Shown here in pieces: positions 23,270-35,204 of a DNA stretch of 64,000 bases. The stretch covers positions 78,675,912 to 78,739,911 of the forward strand of contig NC_092793.1 of assembly GCF_918797505.1 (NCBI RefSeq), read 5' to 3'. The stretch comes from Bemisia tabaci (Eukaryota; Arthropoda; Insecta; Hemiptera; Aleyrodidae). The first letter of the stretch is position 1. The number at the start of each line of letters is the position of its first letter. The position numbers and the translations under genes were made by a program. A model generated the notes under the pieces. The model was given only the letters and a program-made list of their open reading frames with translations. It ran no database searches and had not been told where the DNA came from.

Positions 23270-25376
23270 ATACTTGAATGCCCTTTTACCTACATATCGT
23301 CCAGCAAACATGAGAGTTCATGCTAAAATACAAACGCATCCATCATGTTTCACATTTGCCGTCAAAAGCAACTCTTGAACTAGTATCTCTGCAAAGATAT
23401 ATTTCAAAATTTTTGCACATTCTGAGGTGATAATATTTGTGAGAGAAACTCCTCCGGAAAAGGAAACGTGCGAACTTGCGCCCTTTTGTCTGGAGACCGC
23501 ATTTTCCGAGTCCTTGAGTCCAACCGATTCTAAAAAAGTACGGATTTCTTGGATTTTTGAGAAATTCAGTGAAATTACACACATGGTATGAGGAAGAAAT
23601 CACTGATACTGCGGGGTATCTATGAAAAAGTGTGAGGCTGGCGCCACATTTCCTGTCAATGAACTCAATCGCTCCCACACAAAATATTTTCGCAAAATAG
23701 ATCTGTTCCCTCATTTTACCTAATCAAAAGTACAATTTTCAGTCCAGAACTCGGAGAGAAAAATTGGATCGCCAGTAAAAAGGTGTACAGCGTTCTTCCG
23801 TAAAAGCTGCACTGAGTAACAACTAACACCTACAACTCGGCACAGCATTCTGCGCTGGGCAGGAAGGTTATTTTTAAGGATTTCATTGGCCAAAATAAAA
23901 TTTTGGAAAGGAAAAAGGCCAATCGTTCACGCGACAATGCATGCTTTTTTAAATTTAAAATGCATTATTCTCAAAATTACGATTTTTATCAAGCACCCTT
24001 ATGTCAAAGATGTTTCCAATTTAAAGTGTAGATTTATACTCACCGCCTTTAGCCTGGAAAGTTCCAAAGATGACCTATCTACAGCTCATCCCTCCTCCTC
24101 TCGGTGAAGTTTGTTGTCTCGCGATAAGGCAAGATAAATAAATATCAACGAGCTCAAATTCTTTCGCTCGATGTTGTAACCGCAGTTTCAAACTCGAGAT
24201 AATTTATATGCGATCCCCGCGAATATTTACGCCGAATTAGATATTCCGATCAAGTTTGGTGCTTGAGGCTTGATTATTATAATTAATCAAACAGTTTTTC
24301 TCGGAGAATTATTTCATTTTCATTACAAGAGCATGCGGATCTCATTCACGTACTTTCGAATTTATCGTGGTTCACTGAAGATACATTAATGGTATACCTC
24401 TAAATAAAAGCATCGGCGAAGTCATAAATAACAACAAGAAGAATAATTAGAGTAGAACGAGCGATAAAGAGGTTCTGCGGAACTTTCCGTTTGCCGTTTA
24501 ATCTTATCTCCTGTTCCTGGGAAAACACATACAGGCCCAGGCTAACAGATCGAGTATGCGTTTTTTGGATTTTACATTGCTAATTTTTAGTTTCTTCCGT
24601 ACACTATTATACCATATGACAACAGATTTTCAGCACGTAGATAGTGTTTAAATCTCTGGAAAAATGATTCATTAGAATAAAAGGTAAATTTAATATTTAA
24701 TTGAAAATCAAAAATTTAATTTCAATATTTAATTTGAAAAATCCAATCGTATTAGAGGTAATACTAACTGGAAGATGAACTTTCTTCTGGAGTTAAGACC
24801 CTGCACAATAAAAAGGAACACACTTTGAGGGGTTAGGTATTGAAGAAAAGACTGATTTAATGTGCTCTAAGATTCTTGTTTTAAGAGCCAAAATTAAAAA
24901 TACTTATATTAGGCTAATTTCACGCGACACGTTTTAACTGGAGAAATACGTTTGGAAAGAGATTATCCTTCAGAGCAGGAAAAATTGATTGCATATTCAG
25001 CTCTTGCAAGAGACAACCTAGGGATCAGTTGGCGGTTGAAATAAATGCTAATTGTAAATCGCGCCGTTGTGAATCCATAAACACCGCGGCGGGCCTGTGT
25101 AACAACATTTTACACTCGTTTGAAGCAAAAACAAGCTGATGACGTGATAAAATATGCAATGCAAATGTTTAAGAAGTCAGGGTTGCCGCGACTACTCCTT
25201 GAAACTCTCAATTTACGTTCGTGGTCTTCCTCTCCTCTTACACTACTACACTTGTACACTGTGTACTCTATACTGTATTAAAAATTGAAGGAAGAGGATC
25301 CGATGACACACTAATCGGCGTTTACCGGTGGTATTTTTTGTCTTGAAGGGGGAGGGGGCACAACCTGTTAACCCCA
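23270..25376. other. No gene recognised
   Basis: The opposed 123- and 88-codon frames on the minus strand at 23318-23714 overlap each other in different registers and match nothing known to me. The rest is AT-rich. Confidence 0.5.
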
Positions 25377-25665
25377 GCGGGCCGATTATTGAAATTGATA
25401 GACAAAGATATAGAGAAAGAAGACAACAGGGATATGGAGGGATCCTATTGGTTGAAGGGGGTGGTTGCAATGGACAAAGGAGGTAAGTAATGGCCTATTT
25501 GACGGCAACCCACGAGAAACCCAATAGTTATTCCATCGTTTTGTTCCTTAGTCTATAGGAGCCACCCCTTTCAACCGATAGAATCGTTTTATACTCCCTA
25601 TTTCTTCTTTGTCTATCTTTTCGTCTATCAATTTCAATAATCAGCCCGCAGATCCGCTCGATAAG
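25377..25665. mobile_element. Family S fold-back, copy 1
   Basis: GCGGGCCGATTATTGAAATT opens and AATTTCAATAATCAGCCCGC closes; the arms include GATAGACAAAGA and GGTTGAAGGGGGTGG with their inverses. The loop holds AACCCACGAGAAACCC. The second copy at 46256 keeps the same order of phrases. Confidence 0.78.
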
Positions 25666-26274
25666 AAAAATGGTTTGAAAAATCCACGACTTTTCTTCGA
25701 CACTATCAGCATTTCACTGCGGTCGTTTCAAACAAGCACCTCACCCTAGGGATTCAAAAATGACGCCAGTCAACGATAAGTATTCTACTGCGAATCCTCC
25801 CTAATTGTCATCTGGAACTCGTCTAAATGGTCAAACAGTGAAACAAGGATGAGAGAAGTCGCACTGGTAGATTTGAGTGCATCATTTCAAGAAATACGTG
25901 TTTAAAGTTTCAAAAATAAGTAGAGCTTCATAGCGGAAAGGAAGTTTAAACTCACTTTTAGATGCTTTAAAGTTAGATTTTAGCTCTGAATTTTTCACAG
26001 AGTATACTTTCAAACTAGTTTTGGTTGATTTCATGAATATCTCGATTTTTTTCAAAAACTGCACTCATGCGCCTTGTCCTCCAAGCCCTTCAAAAATGAG
26101 TGACGATAAAAGAAAAGATTCTATGGAACCCGCACTTGATCCAGCCCTCCGGTTTTCTCATAAAATTTGACAACGGAGGGAGTCTCTTGAGATGAGTTAT
26201 GCAAGGGGTGGAATAAGCACTAAACTTTTTTTATTAACCCTAAAAAATTAATGCCTCACTCCCACAGTACAGGC

Positions 26275-26335
26275 CCGCGTGATGCGGCGCGGCGTGCCGC
26301 GTACGGCATCGTGTCGGCCGCAATAGACTGCAGCT
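26275..26335 (-). repeat. Family I GC-rich fragment
   Basis: GCGGCGTGCCGCGTACGGCA resembles the GC-rich head of the 60.45-kb block (GGCGCGAGGCTACCGCGTAC). No repeat units follow. Confidence 0.45.
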
Positions 26336-26660
26336 AATTTGTCGGAAACGTCGTAAAATTTAATCAAATTACCCGAAACAAAAGAAAATATAATTTACTT
26401 TCATACAGAAAACTAACAAGCTTGCAAGTGAGGGAGTTCTGTGGGAGGGTGAGAGGGTGATAATTGCCGCGGTACCTAATTTGTTACCCTTTTCGTGGAG
26501 GACTCTCCATACTTCATCGCAATTTTTTTTCTGGTTATTTCCCGTTTATTCCGTTGGGAAAATGCAGCCATCATTTTCCGTAGACATCAGGGCGAAAGAC
26601 AATCCATACTCTGGGGCTTCCAAATTTTCAGAAATTAGTGCCAGGTAGAGTCTGAATTCA

Positions 26661-26700
26661 TAGGTTGGCTGCCCTTTCGGGCCCCAAGAGCTTCGTGACC
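26661..26700. repeat. Single end of the AGGTTGGCTGCC family
   Basis: TAGGTTGGCTGCCCTTTCGG then GCCCCAAGAGCTTCGTGACC, matching the first 35 bases of the 2276 element. The opposite end is not found. Confidence 0.5.
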
Positions 26701-26908
26701 TAAACCTCGAAATCACCGACAAGTCTGTACTTTCTCCATATGGATGGGAACTCTAATAATGCCGAACTTCTTGTAAACCTACAGAACTGACTCGGCGAAA
26801 ATTTCCGTTCTGTGCGTTCTCCCTGAATCAATCTAAATGACATACGATTCCGCCATTCCCAGACAGGTACTCGGTCCTGCAGCCTGCCGCGGCAACCACC
26901 CTCCTGTG

Positions 26909-27074
26909 CAGTGGCGTGGCGTGAATTGCGATATATCGATTGTTATGCCATTTAAAACCTATGGTAAAGAATCGATTATTAAGGTGTTCGCTGCGAACAC
27001 CCTGTTAATCGATCCTTTTTCATAGGTTTAAATGGCATAACGATCGATACATCGCAATTCACGCCACGCCGCTG
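26909..27074 (-). mobile_element. Family A hAT-like MITE, copy 4 (near-perfect palindrome)
   Basis: Starts CAGTGGCGTGGCGTGAATTG and ends CAATTCACGCCACGCCGCTG; the two halves are almost perfect inverted repeats over about 75 bases, closing on GGTGTTCGCTGCGAACACC. Exact 8-bp duplication CTCCTGTG at 26901-26908 and 27075-27082. This is the most symmetrical copy in the window. Confidence 0.93.
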
Positions 27075-27456
27075 CTCCTGTGGCTACATACGTTCCTCTT
27101 TCCGGTGCCCGTATTTGGAAGTAATCTCCCACCGATTGTTGAATGTTTACATTCGACAGGTAAATATTTTCTTTGGGAGCATCGCGCCCGCGTGCGAAGA
27201 CACGTCTAGTACGTGTAAACGTGTCCGTGCAAACAGCGCCGACACACGCCGGCGAACCACGCACGCCACCAGGCCACCCTCCCGACCGAACTCTGCCTTC
27301 CTCCTTACGTTATTTAACCCGTAACACTAGAGCGCCAGTTTGGGAACGAACACGTCGAAGAGTTAACGGAGAGGGTGATCGAATTCATATCTTCCGTACC
27401 AGGATCCACATGCTGAGAAAAATGTTCCTTCCGATCAACAGGAATTCGTGATAGGC

Positions 27457-27540
27457 GTCGCTCCTCTGACGTAAGGGCGTATCCTCATTTCAACGGGACC
27501 TCCGGAAAGCATGAATTCATACGTGAAACAGGGGCTATAT
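27457..27540. repeat. Family M partial copy 3
   Basis: CGTCGCTCCTCTGACGTAAG and GGGCGTATCCTCATTTCAAC match the first half of family M; the second half is replaced by unrelated DNA. Confidence 0.6.
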
Positions 27541-27607
27541 CTTCAGAATCAAAGACTTGAATCTCATTCATGTTATCTACATAGTAAACAAGCAACGATT
27601 CCACATA

Positions 27608-28035
27608 GAGTCCCTTTATAACCAGAGTTACGACAACTCACTTTTGGTTGGGCTGAAAGTGGCCTTAAAAAAAATCCAATTCTGATTGGTTCTCGCTCAT
27701 GGAGGCGGAACGAGTGCCAGATGGCGGTACCTCGAATGTGAACAAGAATAATGAAAATATTACCTAATTGTGGTTTTTCAAGAGTAAATTGTTATTTCCA
27801 TCGGTCCAAAATGAAAATAGATTAAGAATTATTCACAAACCAATCTCATTTTCTTTTTTAACTGATCAATTTGTTGATGTTGTTGTTTTTGTGTGACAGA
27901 CATCGCAGGATTCCTGATCTTTATCCCTCAATATCGTTCGTTTGGGTGCACTCGTTTCGGCCTCCATGCCCAGCCAAGGCCGGCTGCCAGTCAGCTGATA
28001 ATCGAGTTGTCTTAACTCTGGGTGTAAAGGGACTC
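27608..28035. mobile_element. Family C MITE, copy 3 (variant lacking N)
   Basis: GAGTCCCTTTATAACCAGAG start and CTCTGGGTGTAAAGGGACTC end, TA at 27606-27607 and 28036-28037. The interior has GCTCATGGAGGCGGAACGAG where copies 1 and 2 have the N unit, so it shows the element before N. Confidence 0.88.
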
Positions 28036-28037
28036 TA

Positions 28038-29262
28038 ATTCCACACTGAAATAATTTTGATTTTTCCATCAGTGGAAAATGAGAGGAGATCGATTTAATG
28101 TGACGCTTCACCCAAAAACCGAACATTATAAGAAATTTCAAAAATTTAATGAATTGTGACGCAACTCACAGGATAAAAACTGCACCAATGCAAAACTTAT
28201 CGAATTTTTAAAGAGGAAACTTGACAACGCTGCCATTGCGCGGGAAATTTTTGTTGGGACTTGAAAATTCCAAAAATAGGACTCTACGTTATAGACAAAT
28301 ATCATACCAAAAAATGAAAGCAACCACAGATAAAAAGGATTAGGCTGTTTTTGCATAAGGCTGTTTCCAAATTCAACTTGCAAATGAAAGGTAACCTTTT
28401 ATAGTTCAAAATTTCAAACTTTCGATTCAAAGATTTAAGTGGCGAGACTGCCAAAACTGACAACAGTGATTACGAAGAGACGCGACTTTCTGCAGTCGTT
28501 AATACTTCAAGGCCGGAGGATGCTGCAAGGGCGGAGAGGATAAGAGGAGCGGAGGGAATAAGAAGGGCAGAGGTTTAGGAGTTTATCCTCCGACCATTTT
28601 CTGGTTGAAAAACTTTCCAATACTATTTATTCGCCGAACCAGTCTACGCTTGATAAAAACAAATAAAGTATTTGTTCTAGACGTTTTTCAGACCCTCCTT
28701 GAAGGGCGAAAAAATTAATCTTGAAACTTTAACGATGCGGTAAAGTCGAGGCGCAGACAGATATTGACGTCAGAAGTTTGCATACAGTATTTCACTGCGT
28801 ATACATCTGCGAGAGTTTTGAATGCATTCTGAATGTGGATGACTCGCCTGTGGATTCTGGGGTCCGCGATTGAGTCGTTTTATACATTCACCGATGGGTC
28901 AGTTGCGCTGGTCACAGAATCGTGTTTTATTTATTTTAGCTTCTAGTCAGGAAAAATTGATAGGGTCCGTTCGAACATCAAGCTGACAATTCATCCAAAG
29001 AAAAAAAGAGGTGGAAGTTTTAATTCTCTACTGTAACAAGGATTTTAACTTCACCTTCAAAATGATAAAACTAAAAAGAGAACGGGAAACAATAAGTGCA
29101 CGGCCAAAAAAAGGGGCGGGAAAGCTCTAATACGCTCGTATTAGAGAAGTGCTCAGCTGATAGGCGCGTTTTTAAGTTTCTCGAAGAAAATGAGCGCCGT
29201 CGAGATTAAAGAACTCGCTTACCAAAATTTCAACTATCAATTTTGAAAAAACAACGCTATCG

Positions 29263-29264
<2 letters not shown>
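28038..29264. other. No gene recognised
   Basis: AT-rich, with a purine-rich patch near 28510-28580 (repeated GGCGGAG/GGAGGG words). No repeat family shared with the window was recognised. Confidence 0.5.

Positions 29265-29314
<50 letters not shown>
29265..29314 (+). repeat. A50 homopolymer
   Basis: Fifty consecutive A with no LINE or SINE body recognisable upstream. The length is subject to assembly error. Confidence 0.9.
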
Positions 29315-29316
<2 letters not shown>

Positions 29317-29799
29317 ACAGAAAAACGCCAATCGTCCTCCACGCTTTGATTTTGGAAGCATTAAATAAAATTATCACAGGTTAATCTATCCTAAACATGT
29401 TAGGCCCCTCTCCGCCATCTTGTTTTTAGCTGATGCGCCATTTGACGCTTTGCCACTGATATACTAGGATTCTAAAGGCAGTTGAAATCAAAAAGCGCTC
29501 CTTATCGACTGAGCCCTCAATAATAGGATCCACTCGAACACCAAGAAGAACGAAAAACAAGCAGTTCCAACGCCCAAGCGTTGGAGGGCGCTTCTTTGAC
29601 GAAGCATATTACTACCAACTTATGTATCCGAAAAGACCGACGAAGATGGAATTTAGAGTGGGATTCTTTCACCGCAAAACCCTTCAAAACTTCAGATCGA
29701 TGGCGAAGATCTGAAACTTTCCTCGAGAACTTTGTGATGAACGTAAATTGGTGCTGAACGGAAACATAAAGGATGCACTGTAAATCAGACGACGGGAAA

Positions 29800-29995
29800 G
29801 AGCGGCGGAACCTCTAAAGCTGGTGCGTCAACGCGATCTAGCGGACAGCGGCGTCGCGACGCCGCGAGGTAGGGCGCGCAGGTCGCGGGGGAGGGGGCGG
29901 GGCGCGTGCGTGGAGTTCAGCAGCGGGGCGGGGAAGCGCGGGTCGCGGGGAAGAGAGGGACCGGCCGGCCGGCGGTGACATCGGCCATGGATGAA
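29800..29995. promoter_or_regulatory. CpG-rich patch with GC boxes; possible promoter or untranslated exon
   Basis: About 190 bp of very high GC with dozens of CpG, including GCGGCGTCGCGACGCCGCG (a dyad) and two GGGGCGGGG boxes, in otherwise AT-rich DNA. No protein frame I recognise. A CpG-dense start region is one explanation; a GC-rich satellite or contaminant-like insertion is another. Confidence 0.3.
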
Positions 29996-30602
29996 AATAT
30001 AGGCAGCGCTAATGTCTCCGCTAACTGGAGTTGGGGGTCCTTATTCATTCTCTTGGTCCATGACATAACCTTAAACCTTCCGCTCAATGCCGCAAACAGC
30101 TGACGTGTCGATGCTGCGCCAAGAAAATGAACCAATCACAAAGTAGCACAGTAATACGTCACTAAAATGAAGAGATCACGTGACTGTTCGTAATATTTTC
30201 AAATCGATCTGAAAGTACTGCCTCGGATATAAGTATTTAAAGCATAAGGAGGCCCTAAAATACTTTAACCAGGTAATACGTCCGTGCGAGATTGTTATGC
30301 TTAAAAGCAAAACATTTCACGAAAACTTTTACGAATACCAGATGCAGAAAAAAAATCAAATTTTCCCGGTGTACCAGAATGGCGTCATTACCCATAAGGC
30401 AAAAGGGCATGTAGTATAGTACATGTTACATCGGGGGAGTCGAACGGTTGGAAAGGGCGCATCTGGTACCCAGAAGCGCCCAAAAGTGGTGGAAGTCTTC
30501 CTTCTCCCTAGTAATTAGGATTTTGACTTTGCCTTTAAAATGTTTAGACTCTTAGGAAAACGGGAAAAAACAAGTCACTGCAAAAACCCCCATTTTACGT
30601 TA

Positions 30603-30855
30603 CTGCCGTGCTAAGGAAGAACGCCGTATGAACATTCGAGAGTTGCCAAATTTCCTTCAATAAACTGTTCAATTTTTAGGAAAGCTATGAATATTTTTTC
30701 TTGAAATTTTCAGGAACTTTAGATCAAATTACAAACGAAATTATCAAAGAAATTGGCAGAAAAATACTAAAAAATCTTCCTGTAAATGAGTGATTTGCCA
30801 GAGGAAATTTGGCAACGTCTGAAGGTTCATTCGGCGTTTTTCCTTGGCACGGCAG
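30603..30855. mobile_element. Family B MITE, copy 2
   Basis: CTGCCGTGCTAAGGAAGAAC start, GTTTTTCCTTGGCACGGCAG end, with sub-terminal GAGTTGCCAAATTTCC and its inverse. Flanks GTTA and TTTA fit a 4-bp duplication with one change. Confidence 0.88.
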
Positions 30856-31335
30856 TTTAAAGGCTAAGCTTCTTGTTTTGCCTTTGATGTCACCGAAAAA
30901 GTGGCAACACCCTGTAATTGCAAACGACCGATGCGACGCACGACGCGACACAACCGAGGAAAAGTGTCTGAAAAGTGGCGAAGCGAAAAATCTCAGATGG
31001 CGGGCAGGAAAAAAAATTGACGTTAATCTGAGAAGCATCCGACATGCTTGCGAAAAGCGAGGATCTCCGACGAGAAACTACAATCACTTAATGAGCCCGC
31101 AATTTCTTTCATGCACCGCTGGAATATCAAGTAAACGCTGGAGTCTCCTCTTACGCTCCAATTCCTTGCTGCATGCTACGATTCCCTCCTGTTATTCTAT
31201 GTTCGCTACATCTAAAAAAAAATTTGGCCACATGAACCATAAGCACGGAATTCCGTACTTTCTATATAAACTTAAAACGCCTTAAACCGCATTGCACCGG
31301 ACAGACGTGTCACTAAAACGTTGTGTGTTTTATTT

Positions 31336-31480
31336 ACACGGAAAAAATTAAATCGCTGATTTAACAATTAAATTGCTTTAAAAAAAAGTGACTGCAATAT
31401 CTCGACGTAGATTTCACAAAACAAAAATGCTACTTTAACCACCCCCGTGGTTAATCAGCTTACAATAGTGGTTAAAGTAG

Positions 31481-31513
<33 letters not shown>

Positions 31514-31559
31514 TAAAATCTACGTTGAAACAAATCAGCAATTTAATTCTTTCCGTGTA
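31336..31559. mobile_element. Fold-back with ACACGGAAAAAATT ends
   Basis: ACACGGAAAAAATTAAATC opens; GATT...AATTCTTTCCGTGT closes. A second nested dyad (TGCTACTTTAACCAC and its inverse) lies inside, as does a T30 tract (31483-31512). Similar in ends, not in core, to family E. Confidence 0.75.
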
Positions 31560-32164
31560 ATATTCTGAAAGTATTAGACGACCAGATTACGTGGTGATTT
31601 ATATTGCGTATTTTTCGAGCCAGAATTCCGGACAAGGCCGCTATAAAAGGGTCCAAAGACTTAAGGTAACTTCAAACGCGCTGGAATGACGGGAAGACGA
31701 TGGAAGTGATGAACAACGGCAGTCAAATCGCTGTCTCCTCTTATTTACCACTTATGTTTGTTAAAATGACAAGTATTTGAATGTGGAACTGTTGCTTGTT
31801 GACTACAGATAACATGAATGAGATTCGCTTCTTTGATTCCGAAGATACAGTATCGACTTTTCTATTGTTTTCATAAATGAGGAGAGAAAAGACATTTGAC
31901 GGAAGTCGTAGAAACTTGTGGTCGCTTCTGATTGGTGACGGAAAACTTGGGCGTTTAAATTTGCGGAACAGTTGAGCTTTTAGAACTACATATTTCTTGG
32001 TTTCTGAGTTACTTTTCTGCGTTTTTAAAGTATGCATCGTGTTCTACGCGTCATTTGCCTTTAGAAAAATGTATTCGCAACTCAAATTTTTTTATGGTTT
32101 AGTGACTCATTATCTAAAGTAAGAAACAAATAAAGAGATGAATAAACAACTTGAAAGCTTTTAA

Positions 32165-32395
32165 ATTACGGCAACCAGAAAAAATTTGGCAACATCGAAT
32201 TATCCATAAGCCGCTTTTCCGCAGCATGACTGCCCGTAGTGTACTAAAAGAGATCTAGAGCCTTGAATGATCGGAAGAATCTAAGTTGTAGAAACAGTGA
32301 GTACAAACTCAGGATTGAGACGCCTTCAATTTAGGTGATACTTCCAGCTTCGCCGGAGAGTTAGTTTAGTTGCGTGACCTAACTTAACCCAACCT
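32165..32395 (-). repeat. Family D interspersed repeat, copy 1
   Basis: Shares with 35205 and 56029: GCAGCATGACTGCCCGTAGT, GTTGTAGAAACAGTG, CTTCCAGCTTCGCCGGAGAG and TTAGTTTAGTTGCGTGACCT. Orientation is set relative to copy 3. Unclassified; possibly a SINE body, but no convincing box A. Confidence 0.75.
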
Positions 32396-32917
32396 GGTTG
32401 CATTGCTTATCGCTTCATAACGATCAGAATCATAGAACTCGGGTACGTTCAATTGCTCATACAAAATTTGATCTAACGTACCGGAATTACCTTATAAATA
32501 TAGTTTTCTACAGGAAAGCTCATCCAATTGTTTTTCTTGTAGTACTCCATGATTTTTTAAAGTAAATGCTACCTCGAGGCTCCTGTTCGATGGATTTTTG
32601 TGAAGCTCCATATCAGGCGGTATTTTGGGACAAAAAGTTTGAATTTTTAATCAAATTTTCAAAATTCCAAAATCTAGGACGTGGCTTTAAATGCTGTATT
32701 GGCTTTTCTAAAATTATTTGTCCTTGCAATCAAAATACGTATTTAATCTCTGTTCATTTTCAAAATCAATTTACCCTAAGCTAATATAAACCTCAATATG
32801 GGTGCACCCTTCAACACTAATATGTTAAAACTGCTGGTTTCTTTTCTGTGTCAAGAATATTTGGTGAAAACTTCACGTGACGATGGTGTAATTTTCCTTG
32901 AAGGAATGAAAAAGGGC

Positions 32918-33216
32918 TGACTATCTTTTCCGCACAAAGTACATTTGTGGTAATTTTTCCGATTATCGTTGCCGCACAAAATCATTTTCGCACAAATAAT
33001 TTCTGTACTATGTTGCAACGTCGAGCGGGAAAAATGAGTGGACAAAGATTGAAAAATTATTTCTAACCTTACTCAGCAGTCCAACAGGGATCGTCAGGGC
33101 CTAGATTTCCGTCCGTGAATTTTCCATTTTGATCTGATTTGTGGGAAAATGATTTTGTGCGGCAGCGATAATCGGAAAAATTACCACAAATGTGCTTTGA
33201 GCGGAAAAGATATTCT
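32918..33216. repeat. Family K fold-back
   Basis: The arms 32918-32998 and 33134-33216 are inverse copies: ATCTTTTCCGC, ACATTTGTGGTAATTTTTCC, GATTATCG and GCCGCACAAAATCATTTTC. The 135-bp loop is unremarkable. The outer limits are not certain. Confidence 0.75.
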
Positions 33217-33231
33217 GCCTAAGAAAGACGC

Positions 33232-33292
33232 GGAGATTTCGAAACACCGCGATCGAGATACACGTTTTTTGCAGTTTCACCATCGATATTGA
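33232..33292 (+). repeat. Family O end fragment
   Basis: GCGGAGATTTCGAAACACCG, then GAGATACACGTTTTTTGCAG, then TTTCACCATCGATATTGATG. It matches the right end of the 14286 copy. Confidence 0.6.
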
Positions 33293-33726
33293 TGTTCCCT
33301 TCGTGGACCACTATTGCGGTATTTCTGGAGCAGTACTGCGATAAACTTCTCGGACAGAAAAAAAAAACTTTCCTCTTGATCTGCGAGCATTCACACTTCC
33401 GCTTCCGCATAGTGCTTAGACCGCGGTTGAGACGAAGACAATCTAAAAGCCGAGGAATATTTGGCGCGAGGATGGAAGGTTGGAGATTTGTCTCTTTGAC
33501 GAGGGTTTGCCGCTCGACGCGACGTACGAATATGATACGTTGGCCTCGTTCCCACTTGTATAGCAGATGTAAACGAAGGATAATGATGGGACGTCCTCGA
33601 CGCTCCAAGAAGCAGGATGCCGCGTGGCACGTCAAAAATCACAAACACCCGATTATGGAACCAAGTCTGTTAAAAAAATTTACTCTCAGTATTGAATTTC
33701 ATTGCGGACCCCATCGTGACTACGAT

Positions 33727-34144
33727 CAGTGTTCGAAACTTACCTTCGAGTTTTAGGAGCCTTAGGGCGCATCAAGCCTGATTTTTAGGCGCCATTGAAG
33801 ATTTTTTAGGGGCCAAATTGACTTTTTGCCTGCATATTACGGCACATTTAGTAAAAAGTTAGGCGCAAGAGTTTTCGGAACAGAACAAATAAGTAGCTGT
33901 AATTTGGGAAAGACAAGAGCACCGCCGGTGAAATTGCGCGGTCAACATGGCGCAACTGCTTGCTTTCGCGAGTTCAATCCGGTGCCGTGCGTCGAAATTT
34001 CGAATAATCACCTATTATGAAAATGCAGATATTCTGGAGGCAATTTTTAGGGGCCACGTTGGCGCAGAGCCTTCATCTTTTAGGCGCCATGGCCGATTTT
34101 TCAGGCGCATTTGGCGCGTTGGCGCCTGTGAGTTTCGAACACTG
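33727..34144. mobile_element. hAT-like TIR element with an AGGCGCC keyword core
   Basis: CAGTGTTCGAAACTTAC opens and GTGAGTTTCGAACACTG closes. Exact 8-bp duplication ACTACGAT at 33719-33726 and 34145-34152. The interior repeats TTTTTAGGCGCC, TTTTTAGGGGCC and TTTCAGGCGCATTTGGCGC on a background of T runs. Size, CAG end and 8-bp duplication fit hAT; no transposase. Confidence 0.92.
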
Positions 34145-34218
34145 ACTACGATTGTGTCCGTACTAATGATAGAGTGCATTCGAACATGGAAGTCGAAAAT
34201 GGCATGGTACATTGACAG

Positions 34219-34386
34219 TAGTGGCGTGCAGCGTTACTTAGCAATACATCGACATTTCCCCCATTTGAAGCTATGGTGAAGAATCGATTATTACGGGGTA
34301 CGTTGCGAGCGCCCTGTTTATCGATTCTTGTCTATAGGTTCGAACGGCAGATCAATCGATATATCGCAAAGCACGCCACGCTGCTG
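34219..34386 (-). mobile_element. Family A hAT-like MITE, copy 5
   Basis: Left end TAGTGGCGTGCAGCG, right end AAGCACGCCACGCTGCTG, in the same orientation as copy 1. Flanks ATTGACAG and ATTGAAAG agree at 7 of 8. It lies about 70 bp after the hAT-like keyword element ending at 34144. Confidence 0.85.
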
Positions 34387-34593
34387 ATTGAAAGTGAAAC
34401 AACCAGACCATGTATCCCGGTTCACGACGTTGCAGACTTCTTGTCGCACTTTATTTTGTAAATTAAAAAGTACTCGACGTCAATTCTTGAAACCTCCCGT
34501 GTTTTTTTCCTTTTCTCTGTGGGAAAAAAACTCTGTGGAAATTTCAAGAGAGGATATTGACTTCTTCTCCTTGAAAAAAAAATAAAATAAAAT

Positions 34594-34665
34594 AAAAGCG
34601 GAGATTTTTAAACACCGCAAACAAGATACGTGATCTGGTAGTTTCAACACAAAGTCGACATCATG
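34594..34665 (+). repeat. Family O end fragment next to the LINE tail
   Basis: GCGGAGATTTTTAAACACCG, CAAACAAGATACGTGATCTG and AGTTTCAACACAAAGTCG. Family O phrases end where the LINE-like frame begins. Confidence 0.6.
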
Positions 34666-34893
34666 ACCAAACAGCTGGTCTGGTATGGTTATGTTAACAG
34701 GATGATGGAAGAGAAGCCGCAAAAGAAGATGATCGATGGAGTTCCTCCTGGGAGGGGACTAAGAGGACGCCCAGAGAGAGGGTGGCGACAGGAGGTTTTC
34801 AATGAAATGAGGGAGTGCCAACTCCCGGAAGGTCTGTGGGAGGACAGGGTGCTGTGGCGGTTAGGCGTCACAGAGTTCCAGAGAGCGCTGTAG
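34663..34893 (+). pseudogene. C-terminal remnant of a non-LTR retrotransposon ORF
   Basis: A 76-codon frame ending in TAG reads QLVWYGYVNRM, then PPGRGLRGRPERGWRQEV, then a tail ending in FQRAL. The pattern 'L-W-x-G-H-V-x-R-M ... PGR-xx-RGRP-xx-W' is the usual end of the second ORF of insect LINE-like elements, beyond the reverse transcriptase domain. The first H of the motif is Y here. No endonuclease or RT motifs lie upstream: the copy is 5'-truncated, as expected for target-primed insertion, and directly upstream is an unrelated repeat (family O, 34594-34665). An A-rich tract at 34938-34956 may be its poly-A tail. It is not functional. The assignment is from motif memory, not a search. Confidence 0.6.
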
Positions 34894-35204
34894 TAGCGAC
34901 TCTTATGTATGGGTATTTCGATAGACGCCGATTTTTTTTAAAAAAAAAAAAAAAAACTAAATGGAGGTACTGGGATACGTTCAGTTGAACGTCATTCGAT
35001 AATCGAGATCCGGACAGGGAATTTAGTCAAGCACCCACTGATAACAGCTCCATATTGATAACATGCGTTATAAAGAGTGTTGCATGAGAAAATTGAAGGG
35101 GTGAATCATTTTTACAAGGTTTGCAAGGATAAGTCGGGAGCACTCGCAGAAATAACTCAAGAACACTTAAAAACCGAGTTCTACCCTGCGTTACTGCTGA
35201 TAGA

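Noticed and set aside
30809..31285. A 158-codon plus-strand frame
   Set aside because: Its first 15 codons are the family B end; the remainder resembles nothing I know and has no supporting signals.
31483..31512. T30 tract as a transcription terminator or retroposon tail
   Set aside because: It lies inside the loop of a fold-back element and no gene or SINE ends there.
33219..33756. Overlapping frames of 138 and 155 codons on opposite strands
   Set aside because: No recognised domain and no splice or codon-bias signal. The first 60 bases are a family O end and the last are the target site of the keyword element.
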